In this document: positions 12,246-23,318 of the stretch, in pieces
Layout of the letters: each line of letters starts with the position of its first letter
Numbering within the stretch: the first letter of the stretch is position 1
NCBI GenBank assembly: GCA_946183365.1
Contig: CAMHAH010000005.1
Location: 109,952-173,951, forward strand
Direction: 5' to 3'
From: an uncultured Clostridia bacterium
GTDB lineage: Bacteria > Bacillota > Clostridia > Oscillospirales > Acutalibacteraceae
DNA: 64,000 bases
Notes under the pieces: generated by a model
Databases searched by the model: none
What the model was told of the DNA's origin: nothing
Seen by the model: only the letters and a program-made list of their open reading frames with translations
Program-made: the position numbers and the translations under genes

Positions 12246-13028
12246 TTGGTCGTATACATAGATATACTGATCGTGATAAACACGGTCATAAATTACGCCG
12301 TTCTAATGACAGCCGATAAGCTGCTCAAACGTAATATAAGGCTTTACAGGCTGATAATCGGGGCGTTTACGGGAGCTTTGTTCTCTCTTATCATCTTTAC
12401 AGATATCGATAATCAACCGCTGCTATGGCTTATAAGGCTTATATCCTCGGCGGTGATCGCCTTTGCTGCATTCGGTTATAAAAGCAGGAGAGAATATATA
12501 AAGGCTTTGATAATGACAGCTGCGGTCTCTCTCGTTTACTGCGGCGGGTTCATACTGTTCTATCAGCTGTTCAAGCCGCCGAATATGCTTATAATCAACG
12601 ATGTGCCGTACTTTGAGGTCGACCCTCTTTTGATGATAATACTTACCGCGGTGATCTATGTTATATTGCTTGTAATCAGTAAATTATTCTCTGAGAGAAT
12701 TAAATCAACCGTTGTACCGCTCAAGTTCTCGATCAGCAAGAAAGATTACTCATGTATAGGCAAGGTAGATACCGGGTGTAATCTGATTGAGCCTTTCTCA
12801 AATTCACCTGTCATAATCGTTGATAGAAGCATTATTACTATAAATGATAATGAACCGCGCAGGATAATCCCCTATACCTCTATCGGTGGCTCGTCGTATC
12901 TGAACGCCGTCAAGGCGGACAGCGTAACGATAGATAATAAATGTATAGACAAAAGTATTTATATAGCTCTGTCCGATATCAACAACGGACAATATGAAGC
13001 TATAATAAACTCTGATATATTAAGGTGA
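12246..13028 (+). CDS. spoIIGA: Sigma-E processing peptidase SpoIIGA (TTG start)
   Basis: [49 protein letters not shown]; multi-TM N-terminus; next to sigE. Confidence 0.9.
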   Translation: MVVYIDILIVINTVINYAVLMTADKLLKRNIRLYRLIIGAFTGALFSLIIFTDIDNQPLLWLIRLISSAVIAFAAFGYKSRREYIKALIMTAAVSLVYCGGFILFYQLFKPPNMLIINDVPYFEVDPLLMIILTAVIYVILLVISKLFSERIKSTVVPLKFSISKKDYSCIGKVDTGCNLIEPFSNSPVIIVDRSIITINDNEPRRIIPYTSIGGSSYLNAVKADSVTIDNKCIDKSIYIALSDINNGQYEAIINSDILR

Positions 13029-13029
13029 T

Positions 13030-13734
13030 ATGATGCAACTGATAAGAAACATACTGTTTAAGCTAAGATTTATTTTTCTGTCAAACAGCGTATACTACAT
13101 AAACTCGGCGGGAGCTCTTCCTCCGCCGCTTACGGCTGATGAAGAAGCCATAATTATGAAAAGGATATCTGACGGCGATGAAAAAGCAAGAGAACCGCTG
13201 ATCGTACATAACTTAAGACTGGTAGTATATATAGCGAAGAAGTTCGAGAACAGCAACGTCAATATCGAGGACCTGATATCTATAGGCACAATCGGGCTGA
13301 TCAAAGCGGTAAATACCTTCTCGCCCGAGAGGAAGATCAAGCTCGCGACCTACGCTTCGAGGTGTATCGAGAACGAGATACTTATGTTCCTGCGTAAAAC
13401 CACCCAGAGCAAATACGAGATATCAATAGAGGAGCCTTTATCCACTGATTGGGACGGAAATGAGCTGCTGCTGAGCGATATACTCGGCTCAGACAGTGAT
13501 ACTGTCAGCGCGGATATAGAGCAGGAGGTCGAGATAGCCCAGCTGTTGGAGGCGGTCAACAGGCTTAATACCAGAGAAGCGATGATAATGGAGCTTAGGT
13601 TCGGTCTCAACGGCAATAAAGAGCATACTCAAAAGGAGGTTGCGGATCTATTAGGAATATCGCAGTCTTATATATCGAGACTTGAGAAAAAGATAATCGG
13701 CAAGCTGAAAACAGAGCTTGAGAAGGTGATATAA
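13030..13734 (+). CDS. sigE: RNA polymerase sporulation sigma factor SigE
   Basis: Hydrophobic pro-sequence then [68 protein letters not shown]. Confidence 0.97.
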   Translation: MMQLIRNILFKLRFIFLSNSVYYINSAGALPPPLTADEEAIIMKRISDGDEKAREPLIVHNLRLVVYIAKKFENSNVNIEDLISIGTIGLIKAVNTFSPERKIKLATYASRCIENEILMFLRKTTQSKYEISIEEPLSTDWDGNELLLSDILGSDSDTVSADIEQEVEIAQLLEAVNRLNTREAMIMELRFGLNGNKEHTQKEVADLLGISQSYISRLEKKIIGKLKTELEKVI

Positions 13735-13805
13735 AGAAAAGGCAGGAGAACTACTCTTCTGCCTATCTTTCTATATAAATATGTAAAGCAGGCTTAAAAA
13801 CCTGC

Positions 13806-14237
13806 TTACTGAGCGTTTGTATCATCCTGAGTGTTGTCAACTATCTGATCCTGAGCGTATTCAGCGGCGTTCTCGTCTGTATTGGCGTCGCTGTCGCTGT
13901 TTTCGAGACTGCCGACATTTCCGTCGCCGTCCTCTACCTCACCGTTCTCGATCATCTCGCTGACGTTCTCACCCATAGTGTCATCATCAGTGACGTCAGC
14001 CGCGGTCTCGGTCTCAGCAAGATTATCAGAGGCGTTGGTCGGGGTGATGGTCTCTCTATTATCGTCAAATAGTCCGTTGTTGTCACCCGAATACTTTGTT
14101 GCGTCATCGTTAAGATCTGAAACCACCTCAGACGCCTTGTCCTTAGCCTTGTTCATTGTGTTCTCCATGCCCTCGCAAGCGCAAAGGCAAGCCGCTGTCA
14201 TAAGAGCGGCGAAACCAAGCGCGATTATTCTTTTCAT
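13806..14237 (-). CDS. Hypothetical acidic lipoprotein
   Basis: MKRIIALGFAALMTAACLCACEG signal/lipobox-like; highly acidic Asp/Asn/Glu-rich remainder. Confidence 0.55.
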   Translation of the reverse strand: MKRIIALGFAALMTAACLCACEGMENTMNKAKDKASEVVSDLNDDATKYSGDNNGLFDDNRETITPTNASDNLAETETAADVTDDDTMGENVSEMIENGEVEDGDGNVGSLENSDSDANTDENAAEYAQDQIVDNTQDDTNAQ

Positions 14238-14326
14238 ATTTCGTTCTCCTTATTATACAAATAAAAATTACCGCCGCATACAGCGACGGTAATAGTATTA
14301 CCCGTAAAGATTGAATTATGAAAAAA

Positions 14327-15760
14327 TCAGAAATTAATAAGAGAAACGGTTTTTTCTCCGATTTTGTTTCCGTCCTTATCATAGATAGAAATGACCAAGG
14401 TGTCATCGTCGGTATAATTTGTCAAAACGGTCTTGCCGTCAGGTAATTCCTTACATACAAATTTTACCACTCCGTCGGCGGATACCCTGACGCCGTTACC
14501 CTCGGGGACGTTGTTCTTCCAGTGTCCGATATGCATTGAGCCGTCTCTAGCGCTTATTCCCACGCCCACGCCGTGACGGGCGTTCTCAAGCCAATCTCCG
14601 CTGTAGCATAAAGAGCCGTCCTTATAATAGTACGAGCCTTTGCCGGAGCGTTTGTCGTTTTCATAACAGCCCTCATACGCGGTCTTACCGAGGTCTGTAA
14701 GAGTTCTGCCATAGCCCGAACGATTGCCGTTATCATCGAGTTCACCGTAATACTTATACATAGCGCCGTCAGCCATCACGAGCTTATCGGGTTTGATGAT
14801 ATCATTCTCGGGTTCTTCAACGGTATCGGTCTCGATCGCAGGCTCCGCTATTGCGGTCTCGGGCTCATTGATATCGGGTTCTTCGGATTGTGCTTCTTCA
14901 ACAGGCTCTTTATTGACCTGAACCTGCGCTATGGCTCTCACAACAGCCTCGATGCTCTTATCGTCTATTTCTTCGTTTTCTTCAGCTTTCGGTTCTTCTG
15001 TTACTTTCTGAGCGGCAGGCTTGCCGAATTCTCTCGCTTGAGTGATATCGAGCGACGAGGACAGATTGCGCTTGACGTTGAAATCTTTGGCGTTAATCTT
15101 ATCGAGCAACGGAGAGTTACCGTAAATGAAAGTCTGTTCGGGAGCTTCGTTGATCTCTTTCTCTACCTGTGAAACAAAGCTGTTGTAAGAATTGAGCTGA
15201 TCTTCGGACAAATAAAGAACGATGCCTTCATTGGTAGAAGCTACGGCGGTATAATCGGTAAACTCGGCTCTCACGCGCTCAGCGACTTTCTCGTCAGCGA
15301 TCCCGGGAGCGTCTTTGAGCACCAAAGCTCTCGGCAGCTCCTTATCCTTATACAAAAGGCAAAGACCGTCTCTGAGCTTTCTCGGTTCTAAAGAAGCGCA
15401 TATCGCGCCGCTCTCGTCGGTATATTCAACTCTCAACAAGGTATGCAGCCTGCTGAATAACAATCTTTTGATAAGCTTGCTGTCTTTATAAAAGCAGATA
15501 TGATATCTGCCGCCGTCGGCTTCGGTCACATCCTGCAAAACCGTCCCGTCAGACATACTGACAGTCCACTTAAGAGGCTTGTCCTTCTCGATACAATAAT
15601 CATAGAGATGATACTCGCCTTCGCTGTTGTAGGTTATCTTATCACGTATCTTGTCAAAATCATTAAAATAGCTTTTTCTGACCGCTGAGAGAATATCACC
15701 CTCTAAATCTAAATCGTCAAGCTTTGAAATACAAAAATTATAAAAATACTTTATACCCAT
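14327..15760 (-). CDS. MORN-repeat protein with uncharacterised N-terminal region
   Basis: C-terminal YKYYGELDDNGNRSGYGRTL / YEGCYENDKRSGKGSYYYKDG / YSGDWLENARHGVGVG / HIGHWKNNVPEGNGVRV repeats. Confidence 0.75.
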   Translation of the reverse strand: MGIKYFYNFCISKLDDLDLEGDILSAVRKSYFNDFDKIRDKITYNSEGEYHLYDYCIEKDKPLKWTVSMSDGTVLQDVTEADGGRYHICFYKDSKLIKRLLFSRLHTLLRVEYTDESGAICASLEPRKLRDGLCLLYKDKELPRALVLKDAPGIADEKVAERVRAEFTDYTAVASTNEGIVLYLSEDQLNSYNSFVSQVEKEINEAPEQTFIYGNSPLLDKINAKDFNVKRNLSSSLDITQAREFGKPAAQKVTEEPKAEENEEIDDKSIEAVVRAIAQVQVNKEPVEEAQSEEPDINEPETAIAEPAIETDTVEEPENDIIKPDKLVMADGAMYKYYGELDDNGNRSGYGRTLTDLGKTAYEGCYENDKRSGKGSYYYKDGSLCYSGDWLENARHGVGVGISARDGSMHIGHWKNNVPEGNGVRVSADGVVKFVCKELPDGKTVLTNYTDDDTLVISIYDKDGNKIGEKTVSLINF

Positions 15761-15786
15761 AAATCATTCGCACCCTATACAGTTAA

Positions 15787-15810
15787 GGCAATACCGCGTA
15801 CGGTATTGCC
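15787..15810. terminator. Hairpin downstream of pfkA
   Basis: Perfect inverted repeat GGCAATACCG-CGTA-CGGTATTGCC. Confidence 0.6.
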
Positions 15811-15817
15811 CTAATGA

Positions 15818-16783
15818 TCAAATAGAAACTTCAAGAGCTATATCATAGAGCTCTCTGTCGAATTGACGCGGCATATCGAGAGCCTCGGTGATATCATAAT
15901 CGACGATCTCTCCGTGCTTATAGGCGACAACACGGTTGCCGATGCCCTGAGCGAGCAGATGAACGGCGGATACACCCATTGAAGTAGCCATCAGACGGTC
16001 CATCAGCGTCGGAGAACCTCCTCGCTGAACGTGACCGAGGATAGTTGCTCTGGTCTCTATACCGGTGCGGTGCTGGATGTAATGAGATATCTCCTGGACA
16101 CCGCCGACGCCCTCGGCTACGATTACTATAAAGTGTTTCTTGCCGGTATCCTTCTGCTCATAGATACGAGAGATGACGTCCCTCTCGAGGTCATGCTCGA
16201 TCTCGGGGACAAGGATAGCGGTTGCGCCTACCGCGATACCGGTCTGCAAAGCTATATCGCCGCAGCGGCGACCCATAACTTCAACAACAGAGCAGCGGTC
16301 GTGGCTGGCGGCTGTATCACGGATCTTATCGACCATCTCAACAGCGGTGTTCATCGCCGTATCAAAGCCGATGGTATAATCTGAACAAGCAATATCATTA
16401 TCGATGGTGCCGGGGATACCTACGCAGGGTATACCGAGGTTAGACAGAGCGCGAGCTCCTTTGAACGAGCCGTCGCCGCCGATAACTACCAGACCCTCGA
16501 TATCGAGAGAGCGGCAGAAATCAGCCGCCTGCTGCTGATACTCGGGCTGCATAAACCTCTTGCTGCGGGCCGTGTACAGGATCGTACCACCGCGGCTTAA
16601 AATATCTGATACAGAGCGGAGATTGAGCTCTTCTATATCGCCGTTTAAAAGACCGCTGTAGCCCTTATAAACGCCCACCATCTTGAAGCCGTAGTATATA
16701 CCGGCTCTTACGACCGCTCTTATAGCGGCGTTCATACCCGGAGCGTCGCCGCCGCTTGTTAATACTGCTAATGATTTAGCCAT
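15818..16783 (-). CDS. pfkA: 6-phosphofructokinase
   Basis: LAVLTSGGDAPGMNAAIRAVVR; IGGDGSFKGA; GIPGTIDNDI. Confidence 0.98.
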   Translation of the reverse strand: MAKSLAVLTSGGDAPGMNAAIRAVVRAGIYYGFKMVGVYKGYSGLLNGDIEELNLRSVSDILSRGGTILYTARSKRFMQPEYQQQAADFCRSLDIEGLVVIGGDGSFKGARALSNLGIPCVGIPGTIDNDIACSDYTIGFDTAMNTAVEMVDKIRDTAASHDRCSVVEVMGRRCGDIALQTGIAVGATAILVPEIEHDLERDVISRIYEQKDTGKKHFIVIVAEGVGGVQEISHYIQHRTGIETRATILGHVQRGGSPTLMDRLMATSMGVSAVHLLAQGIGNRVVAYKHGEIVDYDITEALDMPRQFDRELYDIALEVSI

Positions 16784-16896
16784 AATAATCCTCCTGTCAT
16801 ATGTAAGATAATAAACTATTACTTATCTATTATAATACAAACATATAGATATAATCAAGTTATTTATGCAAATTTCATCAAATATTTTAAGCGCCT

Positions 16897-19800
16897 TTAT
16901 TTCAGTATGACATTCCCCTTGCCGAGCTGATATTCAAGCTCGCCGAGCATAGTGGGATTAGGGGTCGTCCAAAGGCTTTGAGGCGCCATCAGCTGTGACT
17001 TTTTGTCGCTGAGATAAAAGATTACTTTTACGTTACCGGGGAATATCTCAAGTATGTTCTTTGCCTTCAGATATTCAGAGCTCTCGAGTGATCTGACCTT
17101 GAGATAGAGCTTCTCAGCCTTTTGCGGCTCAAAATTCACAGGTTGTTTGACCGGGGCAGAACTTATCGGAACGTTACTAAGCTCCTTTGCCGGTGGTAAA
17201 GCGGTTATCTTCTCTGCGATGATACGGGGCTCTTCGTCCTCTTTAAAGCTGAGAGTACCCTGTATATCTATTACGGAGCCGATATAAAGGGCTTCTCTGC
17301 ATTCGTCAAGTATATTCGGGAACACTATCATTTCACATGAGCCGAAGCGATCCTCGATATCGGCGAACGCCATCATCTTATTGTTCTTTGTTATCTGGGT
17401 TTTATTCTTGTTGACCGACGCAATCAGCCTTACCTTTGAGCGGTCAGAGTATCTGCCGCTCTCGGAATTGATTATATCGCTGATACGGTCGGCGTTAACG
17501 GTGTTTGAATACTCTGCGTACTCATCGAGAGGATGACCGCTTAAGTACATACCCGCAATTTCCTTTTCCATATTCAGCTTCTCGGTAATCGGGAACTCGT
17601 CAAGCTCGGGCACGGCTATCTCATCATCGGCAGAGCTGTCGCCCATATCAAAGAGAGATATTTGACCCGCTCCGCCGCCGCGCCGCCTGTCATATTCAAG
17701 GTCATCGAGAACAGTCTTTGAGACAGTAATCATCTGGCGGCGGTTATAGCCGAGATTATCGAGAGCTCCGCATTTTATGAGGCTTTCAAGAGATCTTGCG
17801 TTCAGTCCTTTGCCGTTGAGCCTTTTACAAAAATCATAGAAAGACTTATACGGCCGTATGGCTCGCTCGCGGATTATAGCATCTATAAAAGCTAAGCCGA
17901 GATTCTTTATCGCCGATAATCCAAATCTAATATGATCGCCGGAGACGGTATATTTGCTCTCGCTCTCATTGACACTCGGGGGCAGTACCGAGATCGACAT
18001 CCTGTGACACTCGCTGATATATTGAGCGGTCTTGTTCTGACTGTCAATTACCGACGAGAGCAGAGCCGCCATATACTCGCGTTTATGATGACATTTTAGA
18101 TAAGCGGTCTGATATGAGAGAACCGCGTAAGCCGCCGCGTGGCTTTTGTTGAAAGCATAGGAGGCGAAGCTCTCCATTTCGGCAAATATCGATAATGCGG
18201 TTTCCTCGTCTATACCGCGCCTTAGACAGCCTTCGACCTCGATCTCACCCTTATCATTCACAAGTCCGTTTACGAATATTTGCTTTTCACGCTCCATGAC
18301 GTCGTGCTTCTTCTTGCTCATGGCTCGGCGTACGATATCAGCCCTGCCGAGAGAATAGCCCGCTAAAGAGCGGAATATCTGCATGACCTGCTCCTGATAC
18401 ACTATACAGCCGTTGGTGACGTTGAGGATGGGTTCGAGCAGAGGGTGCTTGTATGTTATCAGCTTAGGGTTATGACGGTTGCGGATATATATCGGGATAG
18501 AGTCCATCGGACCTGGTCTATACAGAGAGATAACAGCTATAAGATCCTCAAAGCGTTCGGGTTTCAGCTGAGCGAGAACGTTCTTCATTCCTCCGCTCTC
18601 AAACTGGAATACACCGTCGGTGTTGCCGGTAGAGATCATATCATAAACAGTCTTGTCGGTGTAGCGGATATCATTTATTGAAAAATCGGGTTCCGTCCTG
18701 CGTATCATAACCTCGGCGTCGTGGATTACTGTAAGGTTGCGCAGACCGAGGAAATCCATCTTCAAAAGACCGAGCTCCTCAAGGGTGGTCATAGTGAACT
18801 GGGTAATTACAGCCTCATCGGATTTAGCGAGCGGTACATAATCGCTGACGGGTCGGTCGGTTATGACAACTCCTGCGGCGTGCATGGTGATATGTCTCGG
18901 GACGCCCTCGAGCTCTCTTGCGATATCTATTATCTGTTTGACGACAGGATCCTGATGGTAGCTTTGTCTGAGCTCTGCAGAGAGTGTAAGCGCCTTATCG
19001 ACGGTCATATCGATGCTGAATGGTATCATCTTGGCGATCTTATCGACCTGAGCGTAAGGAATATCGAGAACTCTGCCTACGTCTCTTACCGCGCCTCTCG
19101 CCTGCATCGTACCGAAAGCAACTATCTGAGCCACATGATCCTCGCCGTATTTACGGATAACATAATCTATGACCTCGCCGCGTCTGTCTTTGCAGAAATC
19201 TATATCGAAGTCAGGCATACTGACGCGCTCGGGGTTCAGGAAGCGTTCAAACAGGAGATTATATTTTATAGGATCTATACCTGTGATACCGATACAATAC
19301 GCGCATAAAGAGCCGGCGCCCGAGCCTCGTCCGGGGCCAACGGGGATATCCCGGCTTTTTGCGTACTGCACAAAGTCGTTGACTATCAGAAAATAGTCGA
19401 CAAAGCCCATGTTCTTTATAACGCTCAGCTCATACTCGAGCCTCTCGATCAAAGAACTGTCGGGAGAGTTACCGTAATGCAGATAAAGCCCATCGTAGCA
19501 TTTGCGTCTGAAATACTCATAGTGATCTTCGTCGTCAGGGGTCTTGAAATCGGGCAGCTTACGCTTGCCGAATTCTATCTCTACATTACAGCGCTGAGCT
19601 ATTTTTGTTGTATTTTCAAAAGCTTCATCGACGCCGCTGAACATAGAGCGCATCTCATCCTCGCTCTTTAAATAGAATTCCTCGGCTTCAAAGCTCATTT
19701 TCTTATCATTTACGGTGCTGTTGGTCTGCATACAAAGCAGGATATCATGCAAATTATGATCCTCTTTGCGGATATAGTGGCAGTCGTTGGTAGCTACGAG

Positions 19801-20397
19801 ACCCGCGCCTATCTCTCGTGCGAGTTTGATGAGCTGAGTATTAAGTCGCTGCTGCTCAGTTATACCGTGATTTTGGAGCTCAATATAGTAATTATCCTTA
19901 CCGAACAGGCTTTGATAATACAGAGCGCTTTCAACAGCGCCTTTATAATCATCTGACAAAAGTCTTTTCGGGACTTCACCGGACATACAGGCAGACAGAC
20001 AAATAAGCCCCTCATGGTATTTTTCGAGGAGCTCACGATCTATACGGGGCTTATTATAAAAGCCCTCGGTAAAGGCACGGGACACAAGCTTCATCAAGTT
20101 CTGATATCCGATATTGTTCTCGCACAATAAAACGAGATGATAATACTCTCGGTCAAGCTCAAATGTCTTTTCAAAGCGTGAACGAGGAGCTACATAGACC
20201 TCACAGCCTATGACCGGGTGAACCCCCTGCTTTTTACACTCACGGTAAAAGTCGATTACACCGTACATAACGCCATGGTCGGTTATGGCAAGGGAGCTTT
20301 GACCGAGTTCTTTCGCGCGACTGACAAGCTTGCCGATGCGGCAGGCGCCGTCAAGCAAGCTGTACTCGGTATGTACATGAAGGTGTGTGAACGACAT
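16897..20397 (-). CDS. dnaE: DNA polymerase III subunit alpha
   Basis: SFTHLHVHTEYSLLDGACRI; GPGRGSGAGSLCAYCIGITGIDP; PDFDIDFCKDRRGEVIDYV. Confidence 0.98.
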   Translation of the reverse strand: MSFTHLHVHTEYSLLDGACRIGKLVSRAKELGQSSLAITDHGVMYGVIDFYRECKKQGVHPVIGCEVYVAPRSRFEKTFELDREYYHLVLLCENNIGYQNLMKLVSRAFTEGFYNKPRIDRELLEKYHEGLICLSACMSGEVPKRLLSDDYKGAVESALYYQSLFGKDNYYIELQNHGITEQQRLNTQLIKLAREIGAGLVATNDCHYIRKEDHNLHDILLCMQTNSTVNDKKMSFEAEEFYLKSEDEMRSMFSGVDEAFENTTKIAQRCNVEIEFGKRKLPDFKTPDDEDHYEYFRRKCYDGLYLHYGNSPDSSLIERLEYELSVIKNMGFVDYFLIVNDFVQYAKSRDIPVGPGRGSGAGSLCAYCIGITGIDPIKYNLLFERFLNPERVSMPDFDIDFCKDRRGEVIDYVIRKYGEDHVAQIVAFGTMQARGAVRDVGRVLDIPYAQVDKIAKMIPFSIDMTVDKALTLSAELRQSYHQDPVVKQIIDIARELEGVPRHITMHAAGVVITDRPVSDYVPLAKSDEAVITQFTMTTLEELGLLKMDFLGLRNLTVIHDAEVMIRRTEPDFSINDIRYTDKTVYDMISTGNTDGVFQFESGGMKNVLAQLKPERFEDLIAVISLYRPGPMDSIPIYIRNRHNPKLITYKHPLLEPILNVTNGCIVYQEQVMQIFRSLAGYSLGRADIVRRAMSKKKHDVMEREKQIFVNGLVNDKGEIEVEGCLRRGIDEETALSIFAEMESFASYAFNKSHAAAYAVLSYQTAYLKCHHKREYMAALLSSVIDSQNKTAQYISECHRMSISVLPPSVNESESKYTVSGDHIRFGLSAIKNLGLAFIDAIIRERAIRPYKSFYDFCKRLNGKGLNARSLESLIKCGALDNLGYNRRQMITVSKTVLDDLEYDRRRGGGAGQISLFDMGDSSADDEIAVPELDEFPITEKLNMEKEIAGMYLSGHPLDEYAEYSNTVNADRISDIINSESGRYSDRSKVRLIASVNKNKTQITKNNKMMAFADIEDRFGSCEMIVFPNILDECREALYIGSVIDIQGTLSFKEDEEPRIIAEKITALPPAKELSNVPISSAPVKQPVNFEPQKAEKLYLKVRSLESSEYLKAKNILEIFPGNVKVIFYLSDKKSQLMAPQSLWTTPNPTMLGELEYQLGKGNVILK

Positions 20398-20414
20398 AAT
20401 TGTTTCCTCGTTTT

Positions 20415-21608
20415 TTATAATATCTCGGCTTTTACAGTACCGTCCTTAAACCTTATATCGACGGTATCTCCAGCCATTACATCATCAACGGACGTAGCGG
20501 GCTTGCCGTTGTTTGTGATAAACGAAAAGCCTCTGTTCAATACTGCGAGAGGATTGAGAGCCTCAAGCTTTGAGGTGAGCTCTTGAGCAAGCGATGCTTT
20601 TACGCTGAGGCGGCTGTCGACGGCAGCTTTGGCGTGATCGGCAAGGTTATTTACTGTTTGGAGCTGTTTATCATATATCTTTATCGGAGAGTAAGCTTCG
20701 CTGAGCTTTACATATCTCTCAAACTGACGGTCGAACATATCGAGGCGGTTATTTAGTGAAGTTCTGCACCTTTTATGCAGATTATCAACGGTATACAACA
20801 GATCAGCCATATTGGGTACGGCGAGTTCAGCCGCAGCTGACGGAGTTGGCGCGCGAAGGTCGCTGACAAAATCACAGATAGTAACGTCAGTCTCATGACC
20901 TACGGCGGATATAACGGGTATCTCGCAATCGTATATTGCGCGAGCGAGCCCCTCGTCGTTGAAAGCCCATAGATCCTCCATAGATCCGCCGCCGCGGCCA
21001 ATGATGATGACGTCAGCTCCCTTACTCTCGGAAAAGCGCCTTACAGCCTTTATAAGCTGTTCCGGAGCTCCTTCACCCTGGACGAGCACGGGAGCTAATA
21101 CAATATTTACAGCGGGATATCTCCTGCCTATGATATCGATTATATCTCTGACAGCAGCGCCTGTAGGAGAAGTGATGACGCCTACAGTCGAGGGTATAGC
21201 CGGGATCGGCTTTTTATGTTCATTAGCAAACAGACCCTCTGCAGAGAGCTTCTTCTTGAGCTGTTCGAGCCGCATAGCAAGCACGCCTACGCCGTCGGGC
21301 TGCATATCCTCTACCCTAAGCTGATACTGACCGCCCGGCTCATATACGGTGACCTGAGCGCGCATTATAACCTTCATGCCGTCCTCGGGTCTGAATTTGA
21401 GATTGCGGACGCTCCAAGCGAACATCACAGCGCGAATAACGCTCTTATTATCCTTCAAAGAGAAATACATATGACCGCTCTTTGAGTTTATATTTACGTT
21501 AGAAAGCTCGCCTTCGACAAAAACGACCTGCAAGGCAGGGTCGGAGGCGATGAGATTACTTACATGAGAATTGATTTGTGATACAGTATATACCTTAGGG
21601 GTTATCAT
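20415..21608 (-). CDS. xseA: Exodeoxyribonuclease VII large subunit
   Basis: YTVSQINSHVSNLIASDPALQVVFVEGELSNV; GRGGGSMEDLWAFNDE; SAVGHETDVTICDFVSDLRAPTPSAAAEL. Confidence 0.97.
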   Translation of the reverse strand: MITPKVYTVSQINSHVSNLIASDPALQVVFVEGELSNVNINSKSGHMYFSLKDNKSVIRAVMFAWSVRNLKFRPEDGMKVIMRAQVTVYEPGGQYQLRVEDMQPDGVGVLAMRLEQLKKKLSAEGLFANEHKKPIPAIPSTVGVITSPTGAAVRDIIDIIGRRYPAVNIVLAPVLVQGEGAPEQLIKAVRRFSESKGADVIIIGRGGGSMEDLWAFNDEGLARAIYDCEIPVISAVGHETDVTICDFVSDLRAPTPSAAAELAVPNMADLLYTVDNLHKRCRTSLNNRLDMFDRQFERYVKLSEAYSPIKIYDKQLQTVNNLADHAKAAVDSRLSVKASLAQELTSKLEALNPLAVLNRGFSFITNNGKPATSVDDVMAGDTVDIRFKDGTVKAEIL

Positions 21609-22536
21609 TATTTTTATCCTTTACAGAAGCGAGCACGGCAGTACCCGCGGCGTTATCAGACGAAAACTCAGGTTTCGCAAATACGCAATCGTGAGTATTC
21701 AGACGATCTCTGATAATGCTGTCGGACATCACACCGCCCGCGTAAACAAACGGGAGTTCGCCGTATTTTTCTCTTATTTTTCGGCTCATTCCCTCTATCG
21801 CCGCGCCGACAAATTCCATAGCGAAGCGGGCGACATACTCGGGGCTTTTGCCTTCTTTAAGATATTTTTCAGCGATATTCTGACCGCCGCTCAGACAGCA
21901 GTCAAGACCCTTTAACGTGGCTTTAGCTCCGACCTTTTCGGTGCAGCTAAGTGCGAGCTTCTCGAGCTCTCTTCCGCACGGGAACGACAAGCCAAGCATA
22001 ACGCCGATACGGTCGATGAGCTGACCCGCGTTGAGATCAAGAGTCTGAGCGATTATATCGGTAGTGACAAAGCCCTCGGTACCGTTTATCAAAAGGGCCT
22101 CGGTAGTACCGCCGCTGACATGAAAGGCAATGTGTTTTTTATGTAAAAGGTCAAGTCTGTCTGTGCTGTAGAGCGCCGCGGCTATATGACCCTGCTGGTG
22201 AGAGAAACGATAAACGGGTACTTTAAGAACAGAACCGAGGATATCGGCCGCCATAAGGCCTACGGTAAAGCATGGCATATATGAGCCCTCGGCTGTACGA
22301 GGAGCGTATGAAACGCCGATCGCCTTGATACTACCCGAATAATCAGCAAAGGTTCTGTTAAAAAGCTCAGGCAGCTGCTGTACATGATGGAATACAGCGT
22401 CGCTCTGTCTGAGCCCGAGCTCTCCGTCCTTGACAGGCAGCAGTCTGCGCTCGGATATTACCGAACCGCCCTCACTGTCATATAAACAGACAGAGGTAGT
22501 GTAGTTACTGGTATCGATACCGAGATACACGCTCAC
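21595..22536 (-). CDS. TsaD/Kae1-like (peptidase M22 family) protein
   Basis: YLGIDTSNYTTSVCLYDSEGG...IAFHVSGGTTEALLI...FVYAGGVMSDSIIRDRL; lies between nusB and xseA. Confidence 0.8.
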   Translation of the reverse strand: MSVYLGIDTSNYTTSVCLYDSEGGSVISERRLLPVKDGELGLRQSDAVFHHVQQLPELFNRTFADYSGSIKAIGVSYAPRTAEGSYMPCFTVGLMAADILGSVLKVPVYRFSHQQGHIAAALYSTDRLDLLHKKHIAFHVSGGTTEALLINGTEGFVTTDIIAQTLDLNAGQLIDRIGVMLGLSFPCGRELEKLALSCTEKVGAKATLKGLDCCLSGGQNIAEKYLKEGKSPEYVARFAMEFVGAAIEGMSRKIREKYGELPFVYAGGVMSDSIIRDRLNTHDCVFAKPEFSSDNAAGTAVLASVKDKNNDNP

Positions 22537-22964
22537 AGCTCCTTTGCTATAGCGCCTAAGACGCCGTTTATAAAGGAGGTATCATCCTGCACGGTGAATT
22601 TCTTCGAGAGCTCTACCGCCTCGTTAATAGCGACAGAAACGGGGATATCATCTAAATAAAGCATTTCATAAACGGCGAGCCTGAGGACAGCGAGAGATAC
22701 CTTTGAGATACGGCTGAGCTTCCATCCTGTTTTAAGGTGTGCTGATATCTTTTCATCTATCTCAATCTTATGCTCAACTACGCCCTTAGCGCGATCGATA
22801 GCCTCGTCGCTTAAGAATTCATCCCTCGCGTCGCCTGCGTTATCGGCGAGCTCGTCTATATCGGTATCCGAAAACAGCGACTCGAAGCACAGAAAGAACG
22901 CCTGTTCGCGGACCTTATACTTAGAAACCTTGTTTTTATCGGGAGCGTTATTTGTATCGCACAT
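22533..22964 (-). CDS. nusB: Transcription antitermination factor NusB
   Basis: KYKVREQAFFLCFESLFSD...ISKVSLAVLRLAVYEMLYLDDIPVSVAINEAVELSKKF; start set at MCDTNN. Confidence 0.93.
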   Translation of the reverse strand: MCDTNNAPDKNKVSKYKVREQAFFLCFESLFSDTDIDELADNAGDARDEFLSDEAIDRAKGVVEHKIEIDEKISAHLKTGWKLSRISKVSLAVLRLAVYEMLYLDDIPVSVAINEAVELSKKFTVQDDTSFINGVLGAIAKEL

Positions 22965-23255
22965 ATAAATACCCTCACTTATCCTAAACATAATTATACA
23001 AATGAATTATATCACAAATACAAGCTTTTGTAAACTGTTATATAGGGTCATAAACGATCCTTTTACAGTACAATAAATTGCATTTTTGTAACACAGATTA
23101 CGTTCTTGAATATAATAAATTATGATTAAAACAAATAATAGGAAGTTGGATAATTTTATGCCACACAAAAATTAACAGAATTACTAAAGTACAATCGGAA
23201 ATTTTATAAAAAAGGTCATAATTGCCGTTTTAAAGGCTTATCCATAAATTTAATG

Positions 23256-23284
23256 TTGAAATACAAAACAGAAAATGATAAAAT
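23256..23284 (+). promoter_or_regulatory. SigA-type promoter of pullulanase gene
   Basis: TTGAAA-17 nt-TAAAAT with TG near the -10, about 35 nt upstream of the ATG. Confidence 0.6.
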
Positions 23285-23318
23285 GTCTGTGTATGAATAA
23301 TCATTGTGAGGTTTAGAA

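Noticed and set aside
18721-19308. 195-aa plus-strand ORF inside dnaE, plus many other antisense ORFs (e.g. 6657-7148, 30954-31508, 32834-33373, 16031-16384)
   Set aside because: Lie opposite strongly supported genes; compositions look like reverse-frame translation and no recognisable domains or RBS support
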